Source: Clavaria fumosa (taxonomy: Eukaryota > Basidiomycota > Agaricomycetes > Agaricales > Clavariaceae). Taken from it: DNA of 64,000 nucleotides. The notes beneath the pieces are model-generated. The model saw only the letters and a program-made list of their open reading frames with translations. It was not told where the DNA came from and searched no databases. The translations under genes and the position numbers were made by a program. The stretch covers positions 124,001 to 188,000 of the forward strand of contig OX637803.1 in assembly GCA_951802425.1 (NCBI GenBank), in the 5' to 3' direction. Positions within the stretch are counted from its first letter, which is position 1. Each line of letters begins with the position of its first letter. Positions 1-11,280 of this stretch are shown here, piece after piece.

Positions 1-642
1 ATATCGGAGAAACGGAGAAGTAAACACAAGAAGAGAGACTTATGGGACTGTGGCCTCAACGTATGTGTTGTGCCACCGCGTATATACGTGTCCCTATTTA
101 TCAAACAAGAACAATACCTAAAGGAGGATTAGAACACAAGTCAAAACTCCGAAGTTGATCGGAGTCCGTCAGAGTTGGTCGGAGTTGATCGGATGACGTG
201 GAGAACGTCGAGGACGATGAGGACGAAAGCTCAGAGATGTTTTTAGGATCAAGAGATGTTAATATTCGAACTGAGGAGCAGGGAGATACAGGTGGAAACT
301 TATACTGCAAGGGCAGAGTATAGGAGTAATGTGAAACAATGTACTTATCAAATTACTAGGAGAGTTTCACCACTTGTGCCTGTGCAATTTTCTTGGAACA
401 AAGAAACAACAACAAAAGCGACTCCCATGGGTCAAGGGTATCCTCTCAGTAGTGAACAGAATGAGGGGATGGAGGGAGAAGGTTCTAGAACGAAGTCCGA
501 ATGGTCCGGAGGTCGGCGGAGTAAAGTCCGATGAAGATGCGGAGCGGGGCGTACGGAGTTACGGCGGAGCAGATCGGAGTTGGTACGGAGTTCGGAGTCC
601 GGGGCGGGGATAGTGCTTATGCAAGCGGATGGGGTCGTAACA
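1..642 (-). repeat. 3' LTR of Gypsy element 1, cut by the window edge
   Basis: Read on the minus strand it begins TGTTACGACC at position 642 and runs off the left edge of the window. It is about 97% identical by eye to the complete solo LTR at 52245-52969, which shows that about 83 bp of its distal end (ending GTGACA) lie outside. It is rich in the word ACTCCG. Because the coding part of element 1 is on the minus strand to its right, this is the 3' LTR. Confidence 0.9.
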
Positions 643-655
643 GTATTCCCCTCTT
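643..655 (-). other. polypurine tract of element 1
   Basis: The minus strand reads AAGAGGGGAATAC directly before the TGTTACG start of the LTR. This is the expected place and composition of the plus-strand primer of an LTR retrotransposon, and it resembles the tract GAAGGGGAATA in front of the 3' LTR of element 3 (16286-16296). Confidence 0.75.
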
Positions 656-869
656 AGGGTCGAACCCCTGAGACCCTGTGGCCAAAGTCCGCGTGAACAC
701 GTGGCTCCCATATCAAGTTAGCACCGGAGTTTCGCAGCGCTTCGATCGGAGTCCGAAATTTTTTTGGGGGTTAAAACGATTGTGTGCGTCGCACTCCGCT
801 TTCTCTTCCTTAACTCATCACTCCCACCACTCGCCCCTAACACGGGCAATTCCTTTCAAAAAACTTATC

Positions 870-1877
870 ATGTCCAACACGCAATCGACGCCCGGAGCCA
901 GGCCCAGTCGCCCCTCCCGCCCTCGCCCACGACCCGTCGTCGCCGCCCCCACGCAACCTCGCGCAGTGGACGAGGACCCCGAGATCGCTGCCCTCACGAA
1001 GAAAATTAACGCGTTGAGGGAGAAAAGGGCGAGGGAGGAGGAGGAGCGACGGAGGCGGGAGGAGGAGGAGCGGAAAGCGAGGGAGGTAGCGGATAGGGTG
1101 CGGCGGGAGGAGCTGGAGAGGGCGAAGGCGGTGGAAGCGAAGCGGAGGGCGGCGGAGGTGGCGCAGGAGCAAGGGGTGGGGAGGAAGCAGTCTCCGACAC
1201 CGGAGATGGAGGCGGATCGTGCGGAGTGCGCGCGATGCCATAGGTTGGGGGTGGCCTGTGTGTGGCCGAGTGGGGGGCGGGGGACGGCCTGCAACGCCTG
1301 TGCGGGGGCGAAGCAGAAGTGCGGAGGAGGAGAGGCGGAGAGGCCGGAGCGGAAAAAGGCGAAGGGGACGTGGACCAAGCAGTCCGCGGAGTCGGAGGAG
1401 GATAGGGCGGAGATGTGGGTGCCGCGGGGTTGGCGGATGGAGGAGGAGATTAAAAATTTGATGCAGGCCACGCATAGCGTGGTCCTGAGGGGGGTGTTTG
1501 CGATGGAGGAGTGGAGGGCGGAGGCCGCAGCGGAGCGGAAGGCCGCGGCGGAGGATCGGAAGATTCTCCGCAGGATTTTGGAGAAGTGGGGGAAAAGGAT
1601 GGAGGTGGCGGAGAAGGCGGAGGCAGCGGAGGAGGTGAGGAAGGAGAAGGCGGAGGTTCTGAGGGCGGAGGCGGAGGAAGCGGAGGCAGAGGACATGGTG
1701 GTGGAGGTGACGGGGAAGGAGAAGGAGAAGGGAAAGGCGAAGGAGGTGGGGTCGGAGAAAGAGGCGGAGGAAGAGGCGGAGGCAGAGGCGGAGGTAGGAG
1801 AAGTGGGAGCGGAGTCCGGGCTTAAGGAGCCCGAAGGAATTTTGCAGGCGTCGCCCGGCTCGCCCCCCTCCGCCTAA
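870..1877 (+). CDS. Zn2Cys6 cluster protein encoded antisense inside Gypsy element 1
   Basis: The open frame runs from 678, but the first ATG is at 870 (MSNTQST), giving about 335 aa. Residues about 115-150 hold six cysteines spaced C-x2-C-x6-C-x10-C-x2-C-x6-C (CARCHRLGVACVWPS, then ACNACAGAKQKC), which fits the fungal Zn(II)2Cys6 binuclear cluster. The rest is low complexity: a Pro/Arg-rich N-terminus, then long charged Glu/Arg/Ala/Lys stretches likely to form coiled coils. It lies between the end of pol and the 3' LTR of element 1 but on the opposite strand, so it would be convergent with gag-pol. An AT-rich segment with AATAAA-like words follows the stop. A DNA-binding or Gag-like accessory role is possible but inferred. 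The high GC and purine bias produce several shadow frames. Confidence 0.6.
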   Translation: MSNTQSTPGARPSRPSRPRPRPVVAAPTQPRAVDEDPEIAALTKKINALREKRAREEEERRRREEEERKAREVADRVRREELERAKAVEAKRRAAEVAQEQGVGRKQSPTPEMEADRAECARCHRLGVACVWPSGGRGTACNACAGAKQKCGGGEAERPERKKAKGTWTKQSAESEEDRAEMWVPRGWRMEEEIKNLMQATHSVVLRGVFAMEEWRAEAAAERKAAAEDRKILRRILEKWGKRMEVAEKAEAAEEVRKEKAEVLRAEAEEAEAEDMVVEVTGKEKEKGKAKEVGSEKEAEEEAEAEAEVGEVGAESGLKEPEGILQASPGSPPSA

Positions 1878-2304
1878 ATAAAAAATAAAAATTTTATATA
1901 CTTGTATTTATTGTTTCTTTTTTCTTTTCTTTTCTATAATTTTTTTTTGTTTTTTATCTTTGAACTCGAGTGAAAAGTAAGCGGAGTGAAAGGAAAATAA
2001 AGTAAGACAATACGGAGAAGACAAAGAGAGGTTCGGAGTCGGACTTGGGAGAAAAAATCAAAGGTTCGGAGTTTACGGAGAAAAGGAATAAGAAGAAAGG
2101 AGGTTTTTTAGAGTTTTCGGAGTTTTCGGAGGCAGGAACAGAGAGAGAGACAGAGAGACAGAGAGACAGAGAGACAGAAATACGGATTTTTTTTTTTTTT
2201 TGGAGAAGACGGAGAAGCGAGAGATGGAGTAGTATAGAACAGAAAATGTACGTAAGTAGGAGCATAAGAGAGATTTCAGGGTATCGGAGTGAACGGAGAA
2301 AGGT
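1878..2304. other. AT-rich, purine-tract spacer of element 1
   Basis: Non-coding stretch between the antisense Zn2Cys6 ORF and the end of pol. It has AATAAA-like words at 1875-1890, a GAGACAGA simple repeat at about 2138-2177, a run of T at about 2187-2201, and scattered CGGAG words. It may carry 3' ends for both convergent genes. Confidence 0.5.
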
Positions 2305-5300
2305 CTAGAGGGTATTGAGAGGTCCGGGCTTGTTCGGATAAGCTTGGTGGAAATCCGAAACGGCCTCGGAGGCGTGGACAAGTTCCGTAGCGGGAAGCCA
2401 GGATGTTTCCTCATCGGTTCCTTCGTATCCGGACCACCGCACCAGGTATAGGAGTTTGCAGGTGCAGCGTTTGTCGATCTTGGAGTCGAGCACTTCGGAG
2501 ATTTCGGGCTCTAAGTCTCCATCGATCTCTACCGGAGGAGGCGGGGTGATGGTACGATTCGGAATTGTATTCGGAGTGACTGGCTCCAGCATGGAAATGT
2601 GGAAGACGGGGTGGACGGCTCACATGGCCTCGGGGAGTCGGAGTACGAAGGAGTGCGAACCGGCCTCTCCGATGATCTCGAAAGGTCCGAGGAACTTGTT
2701 GGAGAGTTTTTTGGAGGGTCTGGTCGTACGGAAAAACTTCGCCTTTACGTATACTCGGTTTCCGACCTTAAACTCCAGTGCCGGAGTCCGACATTTGTCC
2801 GCCGGACCCTGATAGAGACTCTGCGCTTCGGCGATTTGGTTACGGAGTTCTTGGTGCAGCTGATCCAAGTCTACAGCGAGCTCTCGGGCATGGACCGAAG
2901 TTACTTCGCGTTCGGGAAATACCGAGATATTTGGATGATAACCCTTGTTCGCGAAGAACGGAGAAACCCCAGTGGTGGCGCTCGGGGCATTGTTGTAGGC
3001 AAACTCGGCGAGGGGTAGAAGCTGCGACCAGTTGTCCTGCTGGTAATTGCAGTAACAACGGAGGTATTGTTCCAACGTCTGGTTAGTCCGCTCCGTCTGT
3101 CCGTCGCCCTCCGGATGATATCCGGAGGTGAAGTGTAAAGTCATGTCCAGGACTTTACCCAACGAGCGAAAAAAACGGGAAACGAACTCGGAGCCGCGAT
3201 CGGAGGTGACATGCGATGGAACTCCATGTTTTGAGAAGACGTGGAATACGAATAGACGGGCCAACTCCGCGGAGTTCACTTCGTCGGTCATCAGGATGAA
3301 GATTCCCTGCTTTGTAAACCTATCAACAACCACCAATATTGCGGTAAAACCGGAGCTCTCAGGGAGTTGCTCGATGAAATCCATCGAAATGGAATTCCAC
3401 GGTTTCTCGGGTATGGGTAGCTGCTTGAGCGTTCCATATGGCTTATGCCGAGGGGCTTTCGCCCTACCACAAGTCATGCAAGACTTGCAAAAGTCCGATA
3501 CGAATCCTCGGAGTTTCGGCCAGGTATAATCCCTGAAGACCAAGGCCGTAGTCTTGGTCCGACCGAAATGTCTGGCGAGCGGGTGATCATTTCTCGCGCA
3601 TAAAACGCGGAGTCGGAGGTCATTGACGTCCGGTACATAAATCCGTCCGCGCTCGCGGAGAAGTCCGTCGTCGTCCATGGACCACTTAGGGTCCACGGAG
3701 TTCGAGCGGAGGTCTTCTAGGATCAGGACGATCACAGGATCGAGCAAGAGTCCAGACCGGATGTCCTCTCGGAGTTGATGATCATCAATCACAAACGACG
3801 CGCGGAGTGCGGGTACGTAAAGCGACGAAGCTCGGAGAGACGATATCAATTGTTCGCCGGAGAACATCGGCCGGAGGTTTTGCGGATTGACGCGGGCATA
3901 GTCGCTATCCCCCTCTTTAGGATAGACGTCCCAACGTCTAGTCAACGCATCGGGTTTCATTCCGAGGCGCCCGGGGCGGAATCGGATCACGAAATTGAAC
4001 TGGGAAAGGAACTCCGACCACCTGGCTTGACGCCGGGTGAGCAGGCGGACCGTGGAGAAGTACTCTAGGTTCTTGTGGTCGGTAACAACGTCGACCGGAA
4101 CTTCAGAACCTTCGAGATAGTGTCTCCAAGCGGTAAACGCCTCAAATATAGCGAGAAGTTCCTTATCGTGGGTGTCATAGTTCAGTTCGGAGACGCCTAG
4201 GGTGCGGGAATGAAAAGCGATAGGGTGGACTTCACCGTCGGAGGCAACCGTAGAAAGTATCGCGGCGACAGCGTAGTCCGAGGCGTCCGTTTCGACTATC
4301 AGCGGAGCTCCAGGTATGAAGTGCGAGAGGATCGGAGCCGTGGAGAACGTGGTTTTTAGATAGTCAAACGCGGACTGGCAATCGTCGGACCACTGCCACT
4401 CGATGTTTTTATGCGTCAAGTGGTTCATCGGAGCGACGATCTCAGAATAGCCATGGACGAAGCGGCGGTAGAAATTGGCGAACCCGAGGAAGGACTGGAC
4501 ATCCTTGACCTTCCGCGGAGTCGGCCAATCCTGTATAGTTTTCACTTTAGCCGTGTCCATAGAAAGTCCGGACGGAGATAAAACAAATCCGAGATACTCC
4601 ACGGTTTCAGCGTGAAATTCACACTTAGCCGGGTTCAGGAAGAGACCGTGCTCCCGGAGCCTTCGGAGTACCTCTCGGACGTGCTCAACGTGTTGTTTCG
4701 GATCCTCGGAGTAAATTAGGATGTCGTCGAGGTAGACGACCATGAACGTGTCGAGAAGGTCGGAGAATATGTCGTTCATAAAGTGCTGGAATGTGGCGGG
4801 CGCGTTTGTGAGCCCGAAAGGCATCACACACCATTCAAAGGATCCGTATCGGGTGCGGAATGCGGTCTTCCATTCGTCACCCTCAGCGATACGGACCAGG
4901 TGATACGCGTGTCGGAGGTCAAGTTTTGTATAGATTCGGGCTTTTCCTGGAACGTCGAGAAGATCTTTAGTCAGCGGGAGCGGATAACGGTCTTTTTTGG
5001 TCAATTTATTGAGACCACGGAAATCAACGCATAATCGGAGCGTTCCGTTCTTCTTCCGGACAAAGAGCACAGGTGCTCCGTGCGGAGAACGGCTTGGATG
5101 GATAAATCCGATGCGGAGGTGCTCGTCCAAAAACTCGCGGAGTTCGCTGAGTTCGGACTGCGACAGAGAGTAGACCGCACCTGGCGTAGGGGATTGGCCA
5201 TCCAGCAGGTTGATCTTTAAATCATACGGTCGATGCAGAGCAAGGGTATCTGCCTTCTTTTTACTGAAGACATCTGGGAAGTCCTTGTACTCCTCTGGAA

Positions 5301-6077
5301 CGGAGAGGAGGTCCTGGGGGGTGGTGTCGGGGACATTGAACGAAGCGGAGGCCGCGCGCACGGACTCGCTCGACAACGTCATGCCAAAGACTTGGGACCC
5401 GCGAAGTCCACAAGCCGTGATGAATGCGGCAGCATTCACAAAAGAAACTTTGGGTGTCTCCTGGAGAGACGGAGTAGACGGAAAGGTCAGAGGCAGAGAT
5501 GGAGACGGAGTCCGGGTCTGGTTCGGAGTCGCTGCAGACGACATTTGAACCGGAGCACACGGAGCGGAGACAGACAGAGGGACAGAGGTGGACAGAGGGA
5601 CAGAGTAGAGAGTGCTGGCCGGTGCACCCTCTGGATCAGATTTCGGAGTTTTCTCCTCTTTCGTAGATGGTCTGGGCTTTATCTGGCCAGTAATCCAGTC
5701 AACCAGCGGGTTGTTTTGGAACAGCCAATTCATTCCCAAGATCACATCACTAGAGGGATCAAGATTGGTAACTACACACAAGACGTCGGTCGGATCCATG
5801 GCGGAGAGCCGAATGGATAACCAGACCGCTTCGGTAACCCATACGGAGGTGGTCCCATTAATAAAAACGACCTCCCGAGGGGTCACCGGAGTTTTCAGAA
5901 GACGGAAGCGAGAAGCAAATTTGGCGTCAATGAAACAAAGTTCAGTGCCGGAGTCTATCATAGCTTTGAACGGAGACGAAATAGAAGGAGAGGAGGCAAG
6001 AAGGGAAAGAGAACGATGGGGGGAAAGGGTATCGAGTATCGGTTCCGTACGATCGGAGTCGGAGCAGCCGGAGAGTC
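2305..6077 (-). pseudogene. Gypsy element 1 pol: protease, RT, RNase H, integrase, chromodomain
   Basis: The main open stretch starts at ATG 5961 (1113 aa); the frame is open upstream to a TGA near 6078. Order: aspartic protease motif DSGTE, reverse transcriptase with an intact YLDDILI box (about residue 415), RNase H with VETDAS (about 555), integrase HHCC zinc region (HPLARHF to CKSCMTC, about 775-815), then the core with MDFIEQ, TSDRGSEF and the glutamate in QTERTNQ. A TGA at 2620-2622 stops the frame; the same frame continues to 2305 with a chromodomain (LLYLVRWSGYEG...SWLP). The family normally has Arg at this place, so CGA-to-TGA is the likely lesion. The gag frame ends at 6099 without overlapping the pol frame. 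Otherwise it is the best preserved pol in the window and belongs to the chromovirus clade. Confidence 0.9.
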
Positions 6078-6098
6078 ATACTATGCTCTCTGGGCTGC

Positions 6099-6470
6099 TC
6101 AATCTTTTTTTGGCACGGAGTCACCTCCCTCGGAGGTGATTCGTGCAGCGCTGGCACTGGCCCGCGAGGTCCGCTTACGACACTCGTTGGCTTTGTGGCC
6201 CGCTATTCCACAGAAGAGGCACAGATTATTATCAAAACGCCGTTGGAGTTCCTCTGGAGTCAGTTTTCCATCCTGACCCAGATGGGCCTTCTTTGTGTCG
6301 CTGGAGCTACCGGAGTTAGCGGAGCCCTCAGCGACCTTTGGAACGGAGTTCCCAGAAGTCGAACCGGAGTTCACCGGACGCTTATCCGAGGGTTTCTCGG
6401 ACTTGGTATTAGCGCCGGAAGTGCTCGGGGACTTGGGAATATCCGAAGTCTCCTTTTTTATGGTGTTGTT
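6099..6470 (-). pseudogene. C-terminal gag fragment of element 1
   Basis: About 120 codons rich in Ser, Lys and Pro, ending with a retroviral-type zinc knuckle CLFCGIAGHKANEC (C-x2-C-x4-H-x4-C), the nucleic-acid-binding part of Gag. The N-terminal capsid-like part and the 5' LTR of element 1 are absent. At about 6470 the frame continues directly into integrase codons of element 2, so the gag fragment sits in an unbroken ORF with a foreign N-terminus (VSDRGTQFVSRFMREFYN). Confidence 0.8.
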
Positions 6471-6474
6471 ATAG

Positions 6475-9248
6475 AACTCCCTCATGAATCTGGACACGAA
6501 TTGGGTTCCCCGGTCACTCACAACTTTCTGCGGGACTCCATGGTCACAGAAGACCCGGTCTCGAAGGATCCGAGCAGCACCAAGTCCTGTGAGGTCAAGG
6601 CCAATAGCTTCAATGAGAGTTCATTTTGTAAACTTGTCGACAATGACAAGGATCACATTGTGACCATGTGAGAGGGGAAAAGGCCCAACAATGTCCCAAG
6701 AGATGACTGCCCAGGGGCTCTCAGGGACAGGGTGCAGATGGAGTGGAGCAGCATGCCTGGTACGATCAGGCTTGATTCGTTGGCATGTCTTGCATCCACC
6801 TGCATACTGATTGGAATCCTTCACCATGCCCACCCACCAGTAGGACCTCAACAGAGCCACCCTCAGCTTCCATGGACCAGGGTGCCCTGCAATGGGGAGG
6901 TCATGCTCAAAGGTGAGCACTGCCTCACATGCTTCTGGGGGCACCCATGTGATTTCTGCCTTCTGCCAGAGTCCCATCCAATCTCTTGTCCACTCATCAT
7001 CAAGCTCCTCTGGCTTCTGCACATGTACTGCGCTGTTTTTCTGGAGTAGTGTCTCCATCTCCGATGTGAATGATGTCTGGGTCTCAGCTTCTGGGAAGAC
7101 CTGTACTGGTGCATCCTCCTCCACCATCTCTCCATAATCTGGCCTGCATGAGAGTGCATCAGCTTTCGTGTTTGACTTCCCAGTACGGTACTTGATCTCA
7201 AAGTCAAAGCACTGGAGCTCTCCAACCCAACGGACCTGCCTCAGTTTCAACTTCTGGGGCTTCCGGAAGTACTGGAGGTTAGCATGGTCCATCCAGATTT
7301 CAATAGTCTCTTCCACTCCAATCAGGTAAGCCCACCACTCATGTAGTGCCCGGATTACAGCCAGGAACTCCTTGTCGTACACATCATAATTCTTCTCAGC
7401 TGTGGTGAGGGCTTTGGAGATATAGTCTACAACTCTCCAAGTCCCATCCACCTGCTGCTGCGAGAGAACTCCTCCAGTCGCCAAGTTGCTCGCATCCGTT
7501 TCTACCTTCCATCTCCCTTTGTCTTGTGGTAGAGCCAAGACTGGGGCTGATACTAGTGCCAGGTGGAGATCTCGGAAGGCTGCTTCCTCCTCCTCCTCCC
7601 ATCTCCATGGGACCTTCCCTGTCAGCCGGAAGAGTGGCTTTGCCCAGGCAGAGAGGTTCAGGATGTGCCGGCAGAGGTAGTTCAGCATCCTGTTGAATCT
7701 TTGTACCTCTTTCACATTCTTCAGTCTGGGCCAGTTACAGATCGCCATGCCTTTAGCTGGGTCATGCTCCAGACAGTTGTGGGAGATCTTCATCCCCAGG
7801 AAGAAGACCTCACTCTTCTCGAACTCGCACTTGCTGAGTCTGAGACACAGCCCATTCTCCCCAAACTTCCTCAAGACCCAATCCATCCAATACCAGTGTG
7901 TAGCCAAATCCTCTGCAAACACTATAACATCGCCGACATAGGCTCAGACATGCCCCCCTGCAATCTCTTCCCTCAACACATGGTTCATGAAGCGCTGGAA
8001 GGTTGCAGGCGCATTCTGTAGCCCAAACCACATAACTGCCAGTTCAAAGAGTCCACGAGGCATTAGGAAAGCGCAGCAGTGCTGATGTTCTGGCCAGACC
8101 TGCATTGATGGGAAACCTCCCTTCGCATCAATCTTGGAATAGATGGTTGCCCCCTTTAACACATCCACAGTGTCTCGGATGAGGGGGAGGGGGTACTTGT
8201 CTTTGATTAGATGCAAGTTCAGCCTAGAGTAAATGATAATTGGCTGCAGCTTGTCCTTCTCACATTTGAAGAAGAAGGGGCTCACGTACAGGGACTTCGA
8301 AGGTTGGATTCGTCCAGAAGCTAGCTGCTCATCCACCCAGTGATTCATCTCCACCATCTCTTCTTGTGTTAGAGAGTATAGCCTAGAGGAGAGGTGTCCA
8401 GGGTCTGTTTTAAACTCAATTTTGATATCAAAGTCAGGGTGGGAGCAGGGAAGCTCATCCCACTTTGCTTCACTAAAAACCAAAGGGTAGTGGCTGGGCC
8501 AATCAGGGGTAGGGCCAGTGTTGGGAAAATGGGTGTCTGGGATACTGGCCAAGGCCAGGGTACTTGCTTTTGGTGGAACCAAGGGTTGGGCAGGGGGCCG
8601 GTGGCTGTGTGGGGAGGAGGCACAGGTGTTGGGGCAGTGGGTGAGCCTTACTTCAGCTTTCACCCAGTCAATCTCTGGGTTATGATGCTTTAGCCAATCA
8701 TGCCCAAGGATCACCATGTGGGACTGGGTCTTCCCTAGCAGGAAGTGGATCCACTCCTGGTGGTCACCAACCATCACAAGCAGCTCCATCTCATACTGGA
8801 TCTTACCATCCCTGTTCTGTGTTCCATCCACATTATACATGGTGATTGGATTCAGCAAGGGAGATGGTTCCAGTCCCACTTTTTTTGCCCACTCCAAGTC
8901 CGTAAAGCAGTTGGTGCAGCCTGAGTTGACAAGGGCTTTTGTAGTTGCCCCTTTGCCAGTGCTGAGAGCCTCCAGGTGCACCTGGATGGAGAGCTCTCGG
9001 GGCATATGCAATAGGGTGTTCTTCAGCACCTCTGCAAGGTGCTTCGTCAGCTCCACTTTGCTGCTAGTCCCCTTTTCTCTTTTTGGTATTTCACTCTTAG
9101 CAGTTTCCATTTCCGCTTTGTCCTTCACCTCAGCCCCAATCCGGGTGTGTCTCTGCTGCAAGATAGTGTATTTCGGGATACTAGCTGTGGGTACAGGGAT
9201 GGGAGGGGGGCTGGGATATCTACTCCTGAGACTCCAGTTCAGACTCAC
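6475..9248 (-). pseudogene. Gypsy element 2 pol, decayed
   Basis: Minus-strand pol in one frame. Protease: NSGCTN where DSG is expected, so the catalytic Asp is lost. RT: recognisable from KDKYPLPL to NAPATFQRFMN; the active-site box reads YVGDV rather than YVDD. A TGA lies at about 7944, just before the active-site box, and a stop at about 6621 inside the integrase core. RNase H has VETDAS; the integrase zinc region (HDLPIAGH, then CKTCQRIKP) and WDIVGPF and SDRGTQF core motifs are present. The integrase breaks off after SRFMREFYN at the junction with element 1, so the catalytic Glu, C-terminus and 3' LTR are missing. Not able to function. Confidence 0.85.
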
Positions 9249-10246
9249 TGGGCCTCATCTCCAAAATCCGGCTCCTCAACAGGAGCCCTCTTCTCTCTCT
9301 CAAGCAACTCCAGGCGGTCTTGGAGCAGTGCGATCTCGTTCTCATAGTCCTCTGCACTACATACCTGGCTTTCCATGGTGCAGACCTGCAGCCTCAGGAT
9401 CTGTGGGCGCATGTCCTGGAGCAGGCAATCTCTCACCATGTGACCAGCTTGGCCACATCGGAAGCAGGTGTGCAATACTCCAGGGGCATGGGCATGATCC
9501 ACCACCATGGCATCACCGGTGTTGGTGGGATGCGGCATGGTGGGAGGGGCAGGGGTGTGGGCCAGTGGCTGGGCCAGGAAGGGGTGGGGGGCTGGGGCAA
9601 AGCGGGTTTGTTGAGGGAGGGGGTGGCTGGTTGTAGGCAGAGCAGGACACACAGAGTTCTGCTGCACAATGACTCCATCGAGGTGATGCTGCTGAGCATC
9701 TAGCCTTTCTGCGAGTGCCTTCCACTGCACGTAGGTCTCTGGCATTGGCGAAACACCATAGACCTTTCCCACTAGCCTCCTGCTCAAGTTCGACTCCAGC
9801 CAATGGACCAGGATGTCCAAATCGGCCACTTCTGTCATCCCCGCTCTTCGGAACATCGTTTCAAACTTTGCAAAGAACTCTGGTGCTATCATAACACCCT
9901 GTTTCAACCTCACAATGTCTGCAAGGGCAGTCGCATGGTCATTCGGGTCATCGAACGCTCACTTCATCTCCTCCACAAATTCTGCCCAGGTTCCAGCCTC
10001 GTTGTTACCCAGGATTTCCTCTCCCTTCATATTTGCCCATTCTGTGGCAAACCCATCTCCAGCAATTTTGCTGAGAGTGTAGAGGACCTTTGCCAGGTCT
10101 GTGGCATACATTATTAGATTCACCATAAACAGGAGGCAGAGTGACTGGAGGAATGTACAGAAATTTCTTTTTTGCCCATCGAATGGGGTGACAACTAAAT
10201 CCAGCCTCGTGGCATGGACTTCAGGTGGGGCAATGTGGTCAGCCAT
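9245..10246 (-). pseudogene. Gypsy element 2 gag, one in-frame stop
   Basis: Starts at ATG 10246 and reads in one frame to 9245 apart from a TGA at about 9959 (MK-stop-AFDDPNDH), where CGA is a likely ancestor. The N-terminal part has the FDG motif common in Gypsy Gag and a capsid-like helical region. The C-terminal part has the zinc knuckle CFRCGQAGHMVRDC (C-x2-C-x4-H-x4-C) followed by a short coiled-coil-like tail. It overlaps the start of the pol frame by a few bases, as in gag-pol elements that use frameshifting. Confidence 0.85.
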
Positions 10247-10634
10247 CACAGACCCTGGTGGTGGTGATGGGGTTTCGGGGACATCAGTAACGGGGGAATC
10301 GGGGGGGAGCTGGGCTCGACCCGGTCTTGGTCGTAGATGCTGTAAATAAAATTCTGGGCCTTGGGCACTCAGGATTTCTTTGATCTCTTAGCAGTCCTGT
10401 CCTCTCAGGCTGCTCTCTAGGTACTTAGGTACTTATCGAACTCTTATTCTATAAAGCTGTTGCTAGCGTGGGGCCCAAATGGTGTCCCAGGTGGTCACTC
10501 CACAACTCCTAATGAGTTGCCCATGTGCCCTTCTGACAATGGTCACAGAGCAAGGGCCCTGTCCACTGGACCAGGAAACTACAGAAAGACTATGTAGAGG
10601 GCCTTTCCTTGCCCTGTACACTACACGATTCACT
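10247..10634 (-). other. leader region of element 2
   Basis: Non-coding stretch upstream of gag on the minus strand. It contains a segment near 10339-10362 (CTGGGCCTTGGGCACTC) that recurs at 16945-16961, on the far side of element 3. In the sequence before element 3 inserted, the two copies would have been about 300 bp apart. The 5' LTR of element 2 should lie to the right, after 16924, but I could not define its borders. Confidence 0.4.
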
Positions 10635-10639
10635 GGTAC
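10635..10639. repeat. target-site duplication, left copy (GGTAC)
   Basis: GGTAC directly precedes the TGTCGCGG start of the 5' LTR and recurs directly after the 3' LTR at 16924-16928. A 5-bp duplication is typical of Ty3/Gypsy integrases. Confidence 0.95.
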
Positions 10640-11266
10640 TGTCGCGGCGACATCACGTGACTCGCAAAGGCCGCGGACACGTGACCTGTCACATGATCAG
10701 TAAGTCACAGGACTCACATGACCACCACCAACAGTATGGCCCAAATGTGTGATGGCACATCAAGCGGGATGCCATCACCCTGTCAGCAGGCTGACACTTG
10801 ACGTTGCCCATCAAGCGACCATCCCTAACGCGACCTTGTTTTCTCCCGTGCCCCACCTTTACCATTATCCCATCCCCTTGGCGTCCCCATCTCCTTCCCA
10901 TGGTGGCTTCCTGTCCCCCTGGCATCCTTGCACTGCTATCCCGTTCCCCCGCCAACCGACGCTTCCCTTCTTGGGACCATGGCAACTTTGCGATCGTCAC
11001 CTGGATACTTTCATTTCCTCCCTACCGTCACTTCCGTTGTACGTCTCCTCTTACTACCTTGTACTAATATCATTTCCATGGTCTTGGACTCCAGTATATA
11101 TACAAGTAGATACTTGGCATGTATTCCCCAGACTTTGATATTCTCCAGAAATCACCTCTTTCTACTTCCTCGTTGAGCCTTTACGTCAGCTATTCACATG
11201 ACCCTTGCGACCTTGTCACGACCTCACCGCGACCTTTGAGCTCCAGATTTAGGATCGACCGCGACA
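10640..11266 (+). repeat. 5' LTR of element 3
   Basis: 627 bp, TGTCGCGG...CGCGACA. Aligned by hand with the 3' LTR it shows 24 differences, all transitions, with no indel. The first 90 bp hold four CACGTGAC/CACATGA-type motifs (a fifth near the end), and a TATA-like TATATATA lies at about 11095-11102, which would place the transcription start in the last quarter of the LTR. Confidence 0.95.
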
Positions 11267-11280
11267 TAATATCAAAGTCT
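11267..11280 (+). other. candidate primer-binding site of element 3
   Basis: TAATATCAAAGTCT directly follows the 5' LTR. It resembles the initiator-Met-tRNA primer-binding site TGGTATCAGAG with three G-to-A changes, which matches the transition decay seen in the LTRs. The position is right; the tRNA identity is an inference. Confidence 0.45.

Noticed and set aside
818..1696. Minus-strand Ser/Ala-rich frame of 292 codons
   Set aside because: Shadow of the Zn2Cys6 ORF caused by high GC; it has no recognisable motif, and the plus frame has ordered cysteines.
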